In this document: piece by piece, positions 55,530 to 64,000 of the stretch | Layout of the letters: the number at the start of each line of letters is the position of its first letter | How positions within the stretch are numbered: position 1 is the stretch's first letter | Source: Tissierellales bacterium | GTDB lineage: Bacteria; Bacillota; Clostridia; Tissierellales; VENL01 | Assembly: GCA_028280805.1 (NCBI GenBank) | Contig: JANQLB010000127.1 | Span: 1-64,000 of the forward strand | Direction of reading: 5' to 3' | DNA: 64,000 nucleotides | Program-made: the position numbers and the translations under genes | The notes under the pieces: generated by a model | What the model saw: only the letters and a program-made list of their open reading frames with translations | The model's database searches: none | What the model was told of the DNA's origin: nothing

Positions 55530-55693
55530 CAGAACTCTCCTTTCTGGTTTTCTTTTTACGTTTATTCATATATTATTTTGTACCTATACTAGTCCATATA
55601 TTACATGAAAAAAAAACCTTTTATTCTAATAATTTCTTTATTGTTAGATTTTTTTCATATACTTCTGATAAATTAAATTTATAAAACACTCCA

Positions 55694-56131
55694 TTAATTA
55701 AGATATTTTTTAAACGCTAAATTATCATCACTCTTATATCCCATTTTCTTATAAAACTCATGAGAAGTCTGCCTTTTTCTATTTGATAAAAGCATAATGT
55801 AGTAACAGTTATTCTCTTTGGCGATTTTGTCAATTTCATTAAACAATAAGCTTCCGTATCCTTTTCTTTGATATTCTTTATCTATTATGACATTTTCGAT
55901 AACAATAAAAGGCTGGCAATTAAAGAATAAATCTCTACAAACAATAGTCATAGCCGTACCAACCAGCACTCCATCAGTTTTTACTCCTAAAAGATAATAG
56001 TCTGAATTATTATTTATCATTTTAAATACAGTTTTCATTTTATATATATCACTTTCTTTATTTCCTAATTGATAATATAGTTTTGCAAGCTTTTCAAGCT
56101 CACTTTCTTTAATTTTTTCAACCTTGACCAT
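55694..56131 (-). CDS. GNAT-family acetyltransferase
   Basis: 145 residues, single GNAT domain with acetyl-CoA loop in IDKEYQRKGYGSLLFNEID and C-terminal strand HEFYKKMGYKSDD. ATG at 56131 after GGGAGATGA. Substrate unknown; no informative neighbours. Confidence 0.88.
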   Translation of the reverse strand: MVKVEKIKESELEKLAKLYYQLGNKESDIYKMKTVFKMINNNSDYYLLGVKTDGVLVGTAMTIVCRDLFFNCQPFIVIENVIIDKEYQRKGYGSLLFNEIDKIAKENNCYYIMLLSNRKRQTSHEFYKKMGYKSDDNLAFKKYLN

Positions 56132-56282
56132 AAAAAATCATCTCCCAAATTGACCTATACTTTAAAATATGCAAAAAAACAAAAATTGGTTAAGGTGATT
56201 TGAATTTGATAAATTATATGTAATTATTTAGACATTATAATTATAAGATAGTATTAAGGATATAGTAAAGTGAGGTGTTTTT

Positions 56283-57554
56283 TTGAGAACATTAAGACTA
56301 GGTTCTAGAGGTACAGATGTAATGGAAATTCAATCATTACTTGTAAGAATTGGCTATGATTCAAGACCTATAGATGGAATCTTTGGTCCAAAAACTCAAC
56401 AGGCTGTTATTCAATTTCAAAGAAATAACGGCTTAATTGCAGATGGTATTATCGGACCTAACACATATAGGATTTTAGAACGGTTATTGCTTGGATATGA
56501 CAACTACACAATCCAGCGAAACGATACTCTTTATAATATAGCCATAAAATATTATACTACAGTCAGTAGGATAATTACCGCAAATCCTAACCTGAATCCT
56601 TTAAACCTTACAATAGGTCAACAGATAATAGTTCCTTATGGTATAGATATAGTAGATACAAGAATTGATTATACATATGAAATAATGCAAAGAGATATAG
56701 CAGGTTTAAGTGTAAGGTATCCATTTCTAGAAGTAGGTTCTGCCGGTCAAAGTGTTTTAGGTAAAGATTTAACTTTTATTAAGCTCGGTAATGGTCCTAA
56801 TCAAGTTTTTTACAATGCTGCACATCACTCTTTGGAATGGATAACTTCACCGCTCTTAATGAAATTTATAGAGAATTTCTCAAAGGCTTACTCCGAAGGA
56901 CAAAATATAAGGGGATATAATGTTAGAGATATATGGAATCAAAGCACTATATATATAATGCCTATGGTCAATCCTGATGGTGTAGATATAGTACTAAAAG
57001 GTCCAAGTGAAGAAAATCCTTACTATGAAGATTTGCTTAGGTGGAATAATACAGGACGCCCATTTTCAGAAGTCTGGAATTCTAATACTAGAGGAGTAGA
57101 CCTTAATCATAACTATGATGCTCTGTGGTATGAATACCAAGAGTTAGCACAGGAATTAGGATATGGTGAACCGGGTCCAACAAAATATCCCGGACCATCT
57201 CCAGAATCAGAACCTGAAACAAAAGCTGTTGCTGACTTTACTAGAAATAATAATTTTAGATTAGTATTAGCATACCACTCACAAGGTCAAGTTATCTTTT
57301 GGAGTTTTGAGGACATAGTACCGCCGGATTCACTTAGTATTGGAGAGTTATTTTCTCAAGTAAGTGGATATGAATTGGCAGAAGCTGTTGGTACAGCATC
57401 GTATTCAGGTTATAAGGATTGGTTTATACAAGAATACTTAAGACCGGGATACACTATAGAAGTAGGAAGAGGTCGAAACCCTCTCCCAATATCACAATTT
57501 GATATGATCTATAATAATAACGAAGAACTATTACTTCTCGCAGCAATAGTATAA
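56283..57554 (+). CDS. M14 carboxypeptidase (gamma-D-glutamyl-diamino acid peptidase) with PG-binding and LysM domains
   Basis: 423 residues: peptidoglycan_binding_1 (about 5-65, LRLGSRGTDVMEIQSLLVRI), LysM (about 75-120, YTIQRNDTLYNIAIKYYTTV), then an M14 zinc peptidase (about 130-423) with HHSLEW (HxxE), DLNHNYDALW (His), AYHSQG and the catalytic Glu in YTIEVGRGRNP. This is the layout of Bacillus ENP1-type enzymes that cut muropeptides of cortex or wall during sporulation. The TTG at 56283 follows GAGGTG by 5 bases. No signal peptide. Single gene. Confidence 0.92.
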   Translation: MRTLRLGSRGTDVMEIQSLLVRIGYDSRPIDGIFGPKTQQAVIQFQRNNGLIADGIIGPNTYRILERLLLGYDNYTIQRNDTLYNIAIKYYTTVSRIITANPNLNPLNLTIGQQIIVPYGIDIVDTRIDYTYEIMQRDIAGLSVRYPFLEVGSAGQSVLGKDLTFIKLGNGPNQVFYNAAHHSLEWITSPLLMKFIENFSKAYSEGQNIRGYNVRDIWNQSTIYIMPMVNPDGVDIVLKGPSEENPYYEDLLRWNNTGRPFSEVWNSNTRGVDLNHNYDALWYEYQELAQELGYGEPGPTKYPGPSPESEPETKAVADFTRNNNFRLVLAYHSQGQVIFWSFEDIVPPDSLSIGELFSQVSGYELAEAVGTASYSGYKDWFIQEYLRPGYTIEVGRGRNPLPISQFDMIYNNNEELLLLAAIV

Positions 57555-57578
57555 ACCTTAAATTGCTGTCTTGTTATA

Positions 57579-57807
57579 ATATAGGGATCCAACCTAATAA
57601 TAAAAAATACTAAGAGAAGCATTTGCAGAACATGACTATAACTCCCAACGAATGGAAATATAAAAATCGGTGAAGAAATTTACTTGTTTGACCGTAGAAA
57701 ATTTGCAAATTTTAGGATTTTATATTAGAACGATTTATATGAGCTATTCATGTTCTAAACAGTTAAACGTGTATTTTTTATTATGTTTTGAGGTTGGATG
57801 CCTATAT
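57579..57807. mobile_element. MITE-like nested inverted-repeat element
   Basis: About 229 bp with no intact gene. Ends: ATATAGGGATCCAACCT and, on the other side, AGGTTGGATGCCTATAT, that is 17-bp terminal inverted repeats with one mismatch. Two inner arm pairs nest inside: AGAACATGA/TCATGTTCT and ATATAAAAATCG/CGATTTATAT. The whole forms a multi-armed palindrome. Either a miniature transposable element or a structured RNA gene. It lies between convergent M14 and ppsA genes. Confidence 0.6.
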
Positions 57808-57823
57808 ATTAATTATTTTTGTT

Positions 57824-60202
57824 TTAATCTATCTCAAGATTTCTAATTCCTCCTAGAAGGATTTTCTGTTCCACATGTGCTACTAACCTCCTGGTATATG
57901 CAACTGTATCAGGATTTACGCTTATGCTGTCAATTCCTTCTTTAACTAGAAATTCTGTAAATTCCGGATAAAGTGATGGTCCTTGACCGCATATTGAAAT
58001 TGTTTTGCCATATTTATGAGCAGCTTTGATCAATATACTTATAGCTCTTTTTACTGCTATATTTCTTTCATCAAAGTATCCCATGCTGTTTAGTATTCCC
58101 GAATCTCTGTCAGACCCTAATATAAGCTGAGTTAAGTCATTACTGCCTATACTAAAGCCATCAACTAATTGTGCAAATTCTTCTGCGGCAAGAACTACCG
58201 AAGGCACTTCTGCCATAATCCATATTTTAAAACTGTTGTCTTGAACTAATCCCTCTGATGCCATTATCTCTTTTACTTTTTCCAGTTCCCATACAGTTCT
58301 TACAAAAGGAAGCATAGTCCAGACATTGTTTAATCCAAATTCCTCTCTTACTTTTTTAATTGCCCTGCACTCTAATCTAAAACCTTCTTCATATTGAGGA
58401 GAAATGTATCTTGAAACTCCTCTCCATCCAATCATAGGATTGTTTTCAACAGGTTCTACTTCTTCTCCGCCTTTCAATCCTCTAAACTCATTAGTTCTAA
58501 AGTCACTTAATCTAACTATGACCTGCTTTGGGTATATTTCCTGGGCAACCTTAGTTATTCCCTCAGACATTTTGTCAATAAACAACTTCTCATTACCAGT
58601 CTTAAGAAGATACATCGGATGCTGTCCAATAAGATTACTAAAAATGAATTCTGTTCTCAACAATCCTATTCCATCCATAGGCAGTGTTTTATATCTATCT
58701 ATAATAGATGGTTCTCCAAGGTTCATATATATTTTAGTTCCCGTTATGGGTGCTGTCTGATGAATAAACTCTTTTATTAGTTCAATATTTGTAGTATTTT
58801 CAGTAATGCCGCTATCTTTCTTTGTTTTATCTTGTAGAACTTTTCCTTTATAGATAATTCCTCTAGTTGCATCTACTGTTACAATATCTCCTTCTTTTAA
58901 TTGTGCGGTAGCATTTTGGCATCCTACTATGCATGGTATTCCCAGTTCTCTAGATACTATAGCAGCATGACATGTTCTACCTCCCTCATCAGTAACTACG
59001 GCACAGGCTTTCCTCATGGCAGGAACCATATCAGGATTTGTCATTACAGTTACAAGAATATCTCCTTCTTCTACTCTTTCAATCTCTTTTATATTTTCAA
59101 TCTTCTTAACTTTACCGGTACTTACTCCAGGGGATGCCGCTAAACCCTTTGCTAAAGCAATTAGTTTTTGTTCTTCTTTGTTTTGATCTTTCATTTTATT
59201 ACTATCCTCCTTTAAGGTTGTAATTGGTCTGGTCTGCAGAATATACAACTCTTTTGTATCACTATCCATAGCCCATTCAATATCCTGTGGATGATGATAC
59301 ATGTATTCAATCTTTAAAGCAGATTCCCCTAATTTTATTATCTCTTGTCTTTCTAAGGATGAGGTCTGTACTTTTTCACATCCTAAGTATTCACTGACCT
59401 TAACTTCTTGAGTTCCTATTTTATCTTGGTTTTTAATTATCATAACATTCTTCTTAGCTATGTTTTTACTAAGTATAGATAAATCCTTTTTATTTAATAT
59501 ATATTCATCTGGAGTTACAATTCCTGATACTACAGCCTCTCCTAAACCCCAGCTTGAATTTATCATTATTTCATTTAAATCATTTGTAATTGGATTTGCT
59601 GTAAATACTACACCTGATTTTTCACAATTAACCATTTTTTGAACTACAATGCATAATGATACATTAAAATGATTAAAGCTCTGTTTTTCTCTATAGTATA
59701 TAGCTCTTGATGTCCATAAGGATGCCCAGCATTTTTTTACGTGAATTAACAGCTCATCTGAATTTTGTATGTGTAAATAAGTATCCTGCTGTCCTGCGAA
59801 AGATGCTTCGGGTAAATCCTCTGCTGTTGCAGAACTTCTGACTGCTACGCTTATATCTATCGTTTTTAGCTGATTATTAAGCTCCAAGTATGCTGCTTTA
59901 ATTTCATTTTCAATTTCCTTAGGAATATGCGAATTGATTAAGAGCTCTCTAATCTGCTGACTTTTTATATTAAGTTCGGTGCAGCTATCTACATCTAAAT
60001 TACTTATAATATTTTTAATTTCAACTTCTATATTAGAGTATTTTAAAAATTTGTTATACCCAAAGCACGTTATACAGAATCCAGGCGGAACTTTAACTCC
60101 TCTTTGAGTTAATTCTCCAAGATTAGCACCTTTTCCGCCAACTAAGGGTATATCATCTTTATTTACTTCATCAAACCATTTAATATAATTATGATTTATC
60201 AA
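57824..60202 (-). CDS. ppsA: Phosphoenolpyruvate synthase (pyruvate, water dikinase)
   Basis: 792 residues: N-terminal pyruvate/ATP-grasp domain (VGGKGANLGELTQRG... ASFAGQQDTYL), a swivelling phospho-His domain with catalytic His in GGRTCHAAIVSRELGIP, and a C-terminal TIM barrel with SIGSNDLTQLILGSDRD and the active Cys region CGQGPSL. It makes PEP from pyruvate, AMP and phosphate for gluconeogenesis, apt for an amino-acid degrader. TTG start at 60202 follows AAGGGGGAA. Confidence 0.95.
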   Translation of the reverse strand: MINHNYIKWFDEVNKDDIPLVGGKGANLGELTQRGVKVPPGFCITCFGYNKFLKYSNIEVEIKNIISNLDVDSCTELNIKSQQIRELLINSHIPKEIENEIKAAYLELNNQLKTIDISVAVRSSATAEDLPEASFAGQQDTYLHIQNSDELLIHVKKCWASLWTSRAIYYREKQSFNHFNVSLCIVVQKMVNCEKSGVVFTANPITNDLNEIMINSSWGLGEAVVSGIVTPDEYILNKKDLSILSKNIAKKNVMIIKNQDKIGTQEVKVSEYLGCEKVQTSSLERQEIIKLGESALKIEYMYHHPQDIEWAMDSDTKELYILQTRPITTLKEDSNKMKDQNKEEQKLIALAKGLAASPGVSTGKVKKIENIKEIERVEEGDILVTVMTNPDMVPAMRKACAVVTDEGGRTCHAAIVSRELGIPCIVGCQNATAQLKEGDIVTVDATRGIIYKGKVLQDKTKKDSGITENTTNIELIKEFIHQTAPITGTKIYMNLGEPSIIDRYKTLPMDGIGLLRTEFIFSNLIGQHPMYLLKTGNEKLFIDKMSEGITKVAQEIYPKQVIVRLSDFRTNEFRGLKGGEEVEPVENNPMIGWRGVSRYISPQYEEGFRLECRAIKKVREEFGLNNVWTMLPFVRTVWELEKVKEIMASEGLVQDNSFKIWIMAEVPSVVLAAEEFAQLVDGFSIGSNDLTQLILGSDRDSGILNSMGYFDERNIAVKRAISILIKAAHKYGKTISICGQGPSLYPEFTEFLVKEGIDSISVNPDTVAYTRRLVAHVEQKILLGGIRNLEID

Positions 60203-60334
60203 TACAATTCCCCCTTACTTTTTTATTTAATTACAATATATATTATAGCACATTTATTTAAATGTGTTATTCTTTTTTTATTGATTTTGATATTTATTGC
60301 GTGTAATATTTGGATAATTGTATTAATAGTACAT

Positions 60335-60370
60335 AAAAAACCTATTGAAGTTACACTTCAATAGGTTTTT
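60335..60370. terminator. Bidirectional terminator
   Basis: AAAACCTATTGAAG and CTTCAATAGGTTTT, 14-bp perfect stem, A and T runs on both sides; between ppsA promoter region and the PNPOx-like gene. Confidence 0.85.
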
Positions 60371-60376
60371 ATAATT

Positions 60377-60859
60377 TCATTTACCTGTATTTCTTTTTCC
60401 TGTTATTCTATCAATTTTAATCTTTACTATTTCTGTCTTATCCTTAATGAAATTCATTTTATAATGCTTAGTTACATCTACTTCCCTGCCTAAGTATTTC
60501 ATCATACCATTAAGAATTTGTATTTTCTCTTGTAAATCTGTTACTATTTCTGCTTTACCAAAGACTATAACACTTTCATAAGTAGTAGTAAATTTGTCCA
60601 AAATAATTTCATGATTACCAACCACACAAAAACAAACCATAGGATTATTCTTAATATTATCAACTTTATGACCCTCTGTTGCACTATGAAAATAAATACT
60701 TTCTCCGTCATAGAAATAGTTTAAGGGTACAACATAAGGTGTATTATCTATTCCTGTTGTAGATAAAAATCCTAAATTATTGTTTTTAAGTATTGATTTA
60801 CACTCATGTATATCTGTTATTTCTCTGTCTTTTCTTCTCATCTCTTTATTCAAGCTCAA
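60377..60859 (-). CDS. PNPOx/NimA-type flavin-binding protein
   Basis: 160 residues of the pyridoxamine 5'-phosphate oxidase-like split-barrel family: EMRRKDREITDIHECKSILK, GFLSTTGIDNTPYVVPLNYFYD and YFHSATEGHKVDNIKN are typical of the NimA-like group, which binds FMN and may reduce nitro compounds or bind F420. The start is TTG at 60859, close to AGGAGAAA; an in-frame TTG six bases later is an alternative. Flanked by terminators, so a single gene. Confidence 0.85.
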   Translation of the reverse strand: MSLNKEMRRKDREITDIHECKSILKNNNLGFLSTTGIDNTPYVVPLNYFYDGESIYFHSATEGHKVDNIKNNPMVCFCVVGNHEIILDKFTTTYESVIVFGKAEIVTDLQEKIQILNGMMKYLGREVDVTKHYKMNFIKDKTEIVKIKIDRITGKRNTGK

Positions 60860-60898
60860 TTTCTCCTCTCGTGTATATCTTTTTATATAATATTACAT

Positions 60899-60932
60899 AA
60901 AACAAGTGAGATACTTATGTATCTCTTGTTTT
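60899..60932 (-). terminator. Terminator after murF
   Basis: AAAACAAG, a two-base bulge, then AGATAC pairs with GTATCTCTTGTTTT; it overlaps the murF stop and precedes a T-rich stretch on the minus strand. Confidence 0.65.
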
Positions 60933-62328
60933 AAGAAGGTATTTTAGGCACAAAATCCTTTAAGTTATCTACAACCTCTTCTAAATAAAGTCCTCTAGAC
61001 CCTTTTACTAATACAATAGTATCTTTACTTATGACTTCTTTTAGCTTTTTTAATAAATCTTTCTTATTATTAAATGAAAAAACTTTTCTATCTCCAAGCT
61101 TAACTTTAGATTTTATACCAATATATTGAGCTAATTCTCCTATTGTAAAAACATAATCTATTTCATCCGGTTTAATATCTTCACCTATCTGTTCGTGTAT
61201 CGTCACTTCATTTTCGCCTGTACCTATCATATCTCCCAAGACAACAATTTTTTTCTTATAATCCTTAAAGGAATATATAGTTTCTAATGCAGCCCTTAAA
61301 CTTATTGCATTTGACTTGTACGCATCATTTAAAATATCAAATCCTAAACCATGAATCAGTTCATTTCTCATTCCTGTACTATCTATCATAGAAAATCCCT
61401 GTTCAATTAATTCATAAGGTACATTAAGGTATCTAGCTACTGCAATAGCAGCAGCTCCATTATAGATCTGATGTTTACCAAACATGGATAAAAAAAAGTT
61501 TTTATAAACAGGCTTTTTCAATTCAAAGCAAATTCCATCTTTCTTAACTGACGTAAATTTAACGACATAATCATTATTTAACTTAGTTCCGAAGGTCTCT
61601 TTTCTCTGTGTCAGTTTAAGACTTTCTACACCCTTATACACAGATAAACTATCACCTAAGTACACCAATAAACCATCATCCTTTAAACCTGCTGTTATTT
61701 CCAGCTTAGCTTTAAGGATGTTTTCTACAGAACCCAGCGTATCAATATGCACATCAGTTGAATTAGTTATAACTGCAATATCGGGCAAGGCAACATTAGA
61801 TAAGGTTTCTATTTCCCCTAAAGCTGACATACCCATTTCTATTACTGCCATCTCTGTATCCTCTTCCATTTGTAATAATGTTAGAGGTACTCCTAAATGA
61901 TTATTCAAATTTCCAAGAGTTTTATGGGTTTTATACTTTGTCTTTAAAATGCTAGCCAAAATATCCTTAGTTGAAGTTTTGCCATTACTCCCTGTAATAC
62001 CAATTATCTTTACAGGAAGTTCTTTTCGATATTCCATTGCCAGTTCTTGAATGGCTAATAATGTATCATCCACAAAAACAAAGGGAAAATCTCTCCTTTT
62101 AACTGGTTCATCTTTATTGCATAAAACAGCTCCTGCTCCTTTTTTTATTGCTTCTTCAATAAAATCATGACCATTAAATCGCTCTCCTTTTATAGGTATA
62201 TAAAGCTGATTAGCTTTAATAGTTCTTGTATCTATTGAAACTCCTTCTATAAAGAGATTTTGATTTTTTTCATCTAACCCATGTCCCTTGACCATTCTCT
62301 CAATATCTTTTAAACTTCGTTTAATCAT
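60931..62328 (-). CDS. murF: UDP-MurNAc-tripeptide:D-Ala-D-Ala ligase
   Basis: 465 residues, Mur ligase with three domains: N-terminal UDP-binding (VSIDTRTIKANQLYIPIKGE), central ATP-binding with P-loop GITGSNGKTSTKD and the NLNNHLGVPLTLL stretch, and C-terminal domain with ILNDAYKSNAISLRAAL. It adds D-Ala-D-Ala, the product of Ddl, to the muramyl tripeptide in the cytosol. ATG overlaps the ddl stop by 4 bases (ATGA), with GGAGGATA upstream, so translation is coupled. Confidence 0.95.
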   Translation of the reverse strand: MIKRSLKDIERMVKGHGLDEKNQNLFIEGVSIDTRTIKANQLYIPIKGERFNGHDFIEEAIKKGAGAVLCNKDEPVKRRDFPFVFVDDTLLAIQELAMEYRKELPVKIIGITGSNGKTSTKDILASILKTKYKTHKTLGNLNNHLGVPLTLLQMEEDTEMAVIEMGMSALGEIETLSNVALPDIAVITNSTDVHIDTLGSVENILKAKLEITAGLKDDGLLVYLGDSLSVYKGVESLKLTQRKETFGTKLNNDYVVKFTSVKKDGICFELKKPVYKNFFLSMFGKHQIYNGAAAIAVARYLNVPYELIEQGFSMIDSTGMRNELIHGLGFDILNDAYKSNAISLRAALETIYSFKDYKKKIVVLGDMIGTGENEVTIHEQIGEDIKPDEIDYVFTIGELAQYIGIKSKVKLGDRKVFSFNNKKDLLKKLKEVISKDTIVLVKGSRGLYLEEVVDNLKDFVPKIPS

Positions 62329-63407
62329 ATTATCCTCCTATCATATAGCAATGTTCTTTTTTTCTCATAACTTTCAAAAGCATATTCTATGAGTTTCTCT
62401 ATAAGTTCTGCATAGGAGGTTCCATCTGTCTTTTCCCAGAGAGCCGGTGTCATACTGGCATTTGTAAATCCCGGCATAGTGTTAATTTCATTAACAAAAA
62501 ACTTATCCTTATCTTCTACAAAATAATCTATCCTAGCTAAGCCCGTACAATTTAAAAGTTTAAAGACTTTAACAGCTGTTTTCTGCATTTCAGATGTGAC
62601 TTTCTCTGATAGTCTTGCCGGTATAACAGAAATGAGCTTTCCATCAAGGTATTTAGCTGAGTAGTCCATAAAGGGTCTTTCCTGTATAAACTCTCCTACT
62701 ACAGAACTTTTAGGATTTTCATTGCCAATAACTGATATTTGCATCTCTCTTCCAACAATTTCTTCTTCAATAACTAGTTTCATATCATAAAGAAATGCTT
62801 CATTAATTGCTTTTTTTAATTGTTCTATATTTTTACAGCGATTAATGCCGACACTTGACCCTAATCGTGCAGGTTTTACAAAACAGGGATAACCAATAAC
62901 CTCTTGTAATTTAACATAGCTGTCTTCTTCATTTTTTACCCATTCTTGATAATTTAAAATTTCATATTTAGCTTGAGGTACATTAGCCTTTGAAAATAAT
63001 TTCTTCATCATTCCTTTATCAAATCCTACTGCTGATGACATAATTCCATTACCTACATAAGGCACATCTAAAAGCTCTAAAAGTCCTTGAATTGTTCCAT
63101 CTTCACCATTTGTTCCATGTAAAGCAGGAAAAATAACAGTTCTGGTATTAGTACCTATTTTCTCCAAAAAATTTTCAGCGATAGACATTAAAATAGATTT
63201 TGAAGAAAAATCCTTTAATTCTCCAACATCTTCTATTTTCTCACTTACAAGCCCTTTATTACACCAAATACCTTCCTTCGTAATGTAAATAGGATAAATA
63301 TTGTATTTTTCTTTATTTAAAGCATTAATAATAGAGTAAGCAGTCAGTAAAGATACTTCATGCTCCACAGATTTTCCTCCATAAAGTACATAAACATCAA
63401 CTTTCAT
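62325..63407 (-). CDS. ddl: D-alanine--D-alanine ligase
   Basis: 360 residues, ATP-grasp ligase joining two D-Ala for peptidoglycan. Signatures: YGGKSVEHEVSLLTAYSI, the GTNGEDGTIQGLLELLDVPYVGNG block, ARLGSSVGINRCKNIEQL and the C-terminal NEINTMPGFTNASMTPALW. The omega-loop region is of the Ddl rather than the Van type as far as I can judge by eye. Operon ddl-murF. ATG at 63407 after AAGGAGGATAAC. Confidence 0.94.
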   Translation of the reverse strand: MKVDVYVLYGGKSVEHEVSLLTAYSIINALNKEKYNIYPIYITKEGIWCNKGLVSEKIEDVGELKDFSSKSILMSIAENFLEKIGTNTRTVIFPALHGTNGEDGTIQGLLELLDVPYVGNGIMSSAVGFDKGMMKKLFSKANVPQAKYEILNYQEWVKNEEDSYVKLQEVIGYPCFVKPARLGSSVGINRCKNIEQLKKAINEAFLYDMKLVIEEEIVGREMQISVIGNENPKSSVVGEFIQERPFMDYSAKYLDGKLISVIPARLSEKVTSEMQKTAVKVFKLLNCTGLARIDYFVEDKDKFFVNEINTMPGFTNASMTPALWEKTDGTSYAELIEKLIEYAFESYEKKRTLLYDRRII

Positions 63408-64000
63408 TCTTTTGTTATCCTCCTTCGTAAGTAATTGACCATATATTTATTATAAAATATTAAAATACTGAAATTCTTATAAAAAGCTTTAAGATTTTCT
63501 TAAGATGAGACGAAATAAAGTAAAGAAAGACTTTGATATACTTACTTTTCAAAAGAAATTCCAGGTATTTCAAAGTGTTTATAGTATTTTAAAACAATAT
63601 TTCATTTCTAATATTCAGTATTATTATATCCTTAAATGCTGAATTTTTCAAACTATTTAATATACTTATCTGTATTTTCATTTTTTTATTTTTTCTGTAT
63701 CTTTTTTCATTTCTTGGTTTAATTTTAAACTCTATTTAAATTATTTTCTCAGGCAAATCTTTTAAATATGAGTGTAAAGAAATGCTGTTTTTAAATTTGT
63801 ATATGTTATCATTTATCTCAATAATTCTTCTGAATCAAAATAATAAAAATTTCCCTTCTGGTTTTTGTTGTTTCTAATTATTGCCAAAAAAGAGATTAAA
63901 TTTTCACTAAAATACAGATTTTTTTAATTATTACTGAAATACCTTGTCTCATAATTGATTTACCTATAAATACATAATAAACAATTATTATTTTATAATT
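63408..64000. other. AT-rich region at the right edge
   Basis: About 590 bases with no ORF, RNA or terminator that I can support. It must hold the ddl promoter; the gene to the right lies outside the window. Confidence 0.5.

Noticed and set aside
62325-63407. Vancomycin-resistance D-Ala-D-Lac ligase
   Set aside because: The gene is coupled with murF and has a Ddl-type C-terminal motif; no van genes are nearby.
1-64000. tRNA, rRNA and prophage signals
   Set aside because: No tRNA-like CCA ends, GTTCRANYC arm, rRNA core or phage structural gene was recognised by eye; a tRNAscan run could still find one.

Overview
The window is AT-rich DNA (estimated by eye, not counted) with ATG/TTG/GTG starts, strong GGAGG-type ribosome binding sites and many T-tailed hairpins. 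It looks like the chromosome of an endospore-forming member of the Clostridia. SpoVB, CotF-like coat proteins, DegS/DegU, LysM and cell-wall peptidases and a Firmicute-type 6S RNA support this. A Tissierellales-like amino-acid fermenter is plausible, because it has a full histidine-to-glutamate pathway, M18 and S9 peptidases and a LysR of the selenium-metabolism type, but that placement is inference. I see no prophage, CRISPR array, rRNA or tRNA.

Layout. 0-5.3 kb: LysR regulator, M18 aminopeptidase, degS-degU and a lone cheW. 5.4-13 kb: a DUF896 protein and the hut operon (hutH-hutU-ftcD-hutI, minus strand), a UPF0180 protein and a LacI regulator. 13.2-19 kb: a giant 1786-residue pseudokinase/AAA/TPR/GAF/GGDEF protein with a MarR regulator. 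19.4-23 kb: M23 peptidase plus bactofilin, lipid kinase, a DUF4438-like protein and a small helical protein. 23.4-28.5 kb: a heterodimeric ABC exporter, a PHP phosphoesterase and a zinc-ribbon protein. 28.6-33.5 kb: motAB, an exported anchored protein, a copper-amine-oxidase-like stalk protein with a broken PadR regulator, and a decayed patch with inverted repeats. 33.5-39.3 kb: spoVB, an EAL-CBS phosphodiesterase, 6S RNA, a second structured RNA, and ftsH. 39.3-46.3 kb: a repeat-built FGYGP protein, a STAS-like protein, a c-di-GMP-I riboswitch upstream of an acetyltransferase-like gene, an S9 peptidase and an orphan histidine kinase. 46.5-57.6 kb: a 43-residue Cys/Gly hydrophobic peptide not in the ORF track, a BsuPI-domain protein, an EFR1-type ferredoxin/flavodoxin, two ABC-2 permeases without an ATPase, LysM, DegV, J-domain, coat and M14 peptidase genes. 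57.6-64 kb: a MITE-like nested palindrome, ppsA, a flavin/PNPOx-like protein, and the ddl-murF operon.

How it fits together. Three c-di-GMP parts lie in one window: a GGDEF enzyme with an intact I-site, an intact EAL enzyme, and a class I c-di-GMP riboswitch with an apparent terminator/antiterminator. Motility is represented by motAB and cheW and regulation by degSU. Wall and spore functions are represented by M23, bactofilin, SpoVB, LysM, M14, CotF-like, MurF and Ddl.

The most novel items are the roughly 240-nt structured RNA beside 6S, the giant pseudokinase-diguanylate cyclase, the riboswitch-controlled acetyltransferase-like gene, the nested-palindrome element at 57.6-57.8 kb, and the short low-complexity peptides.
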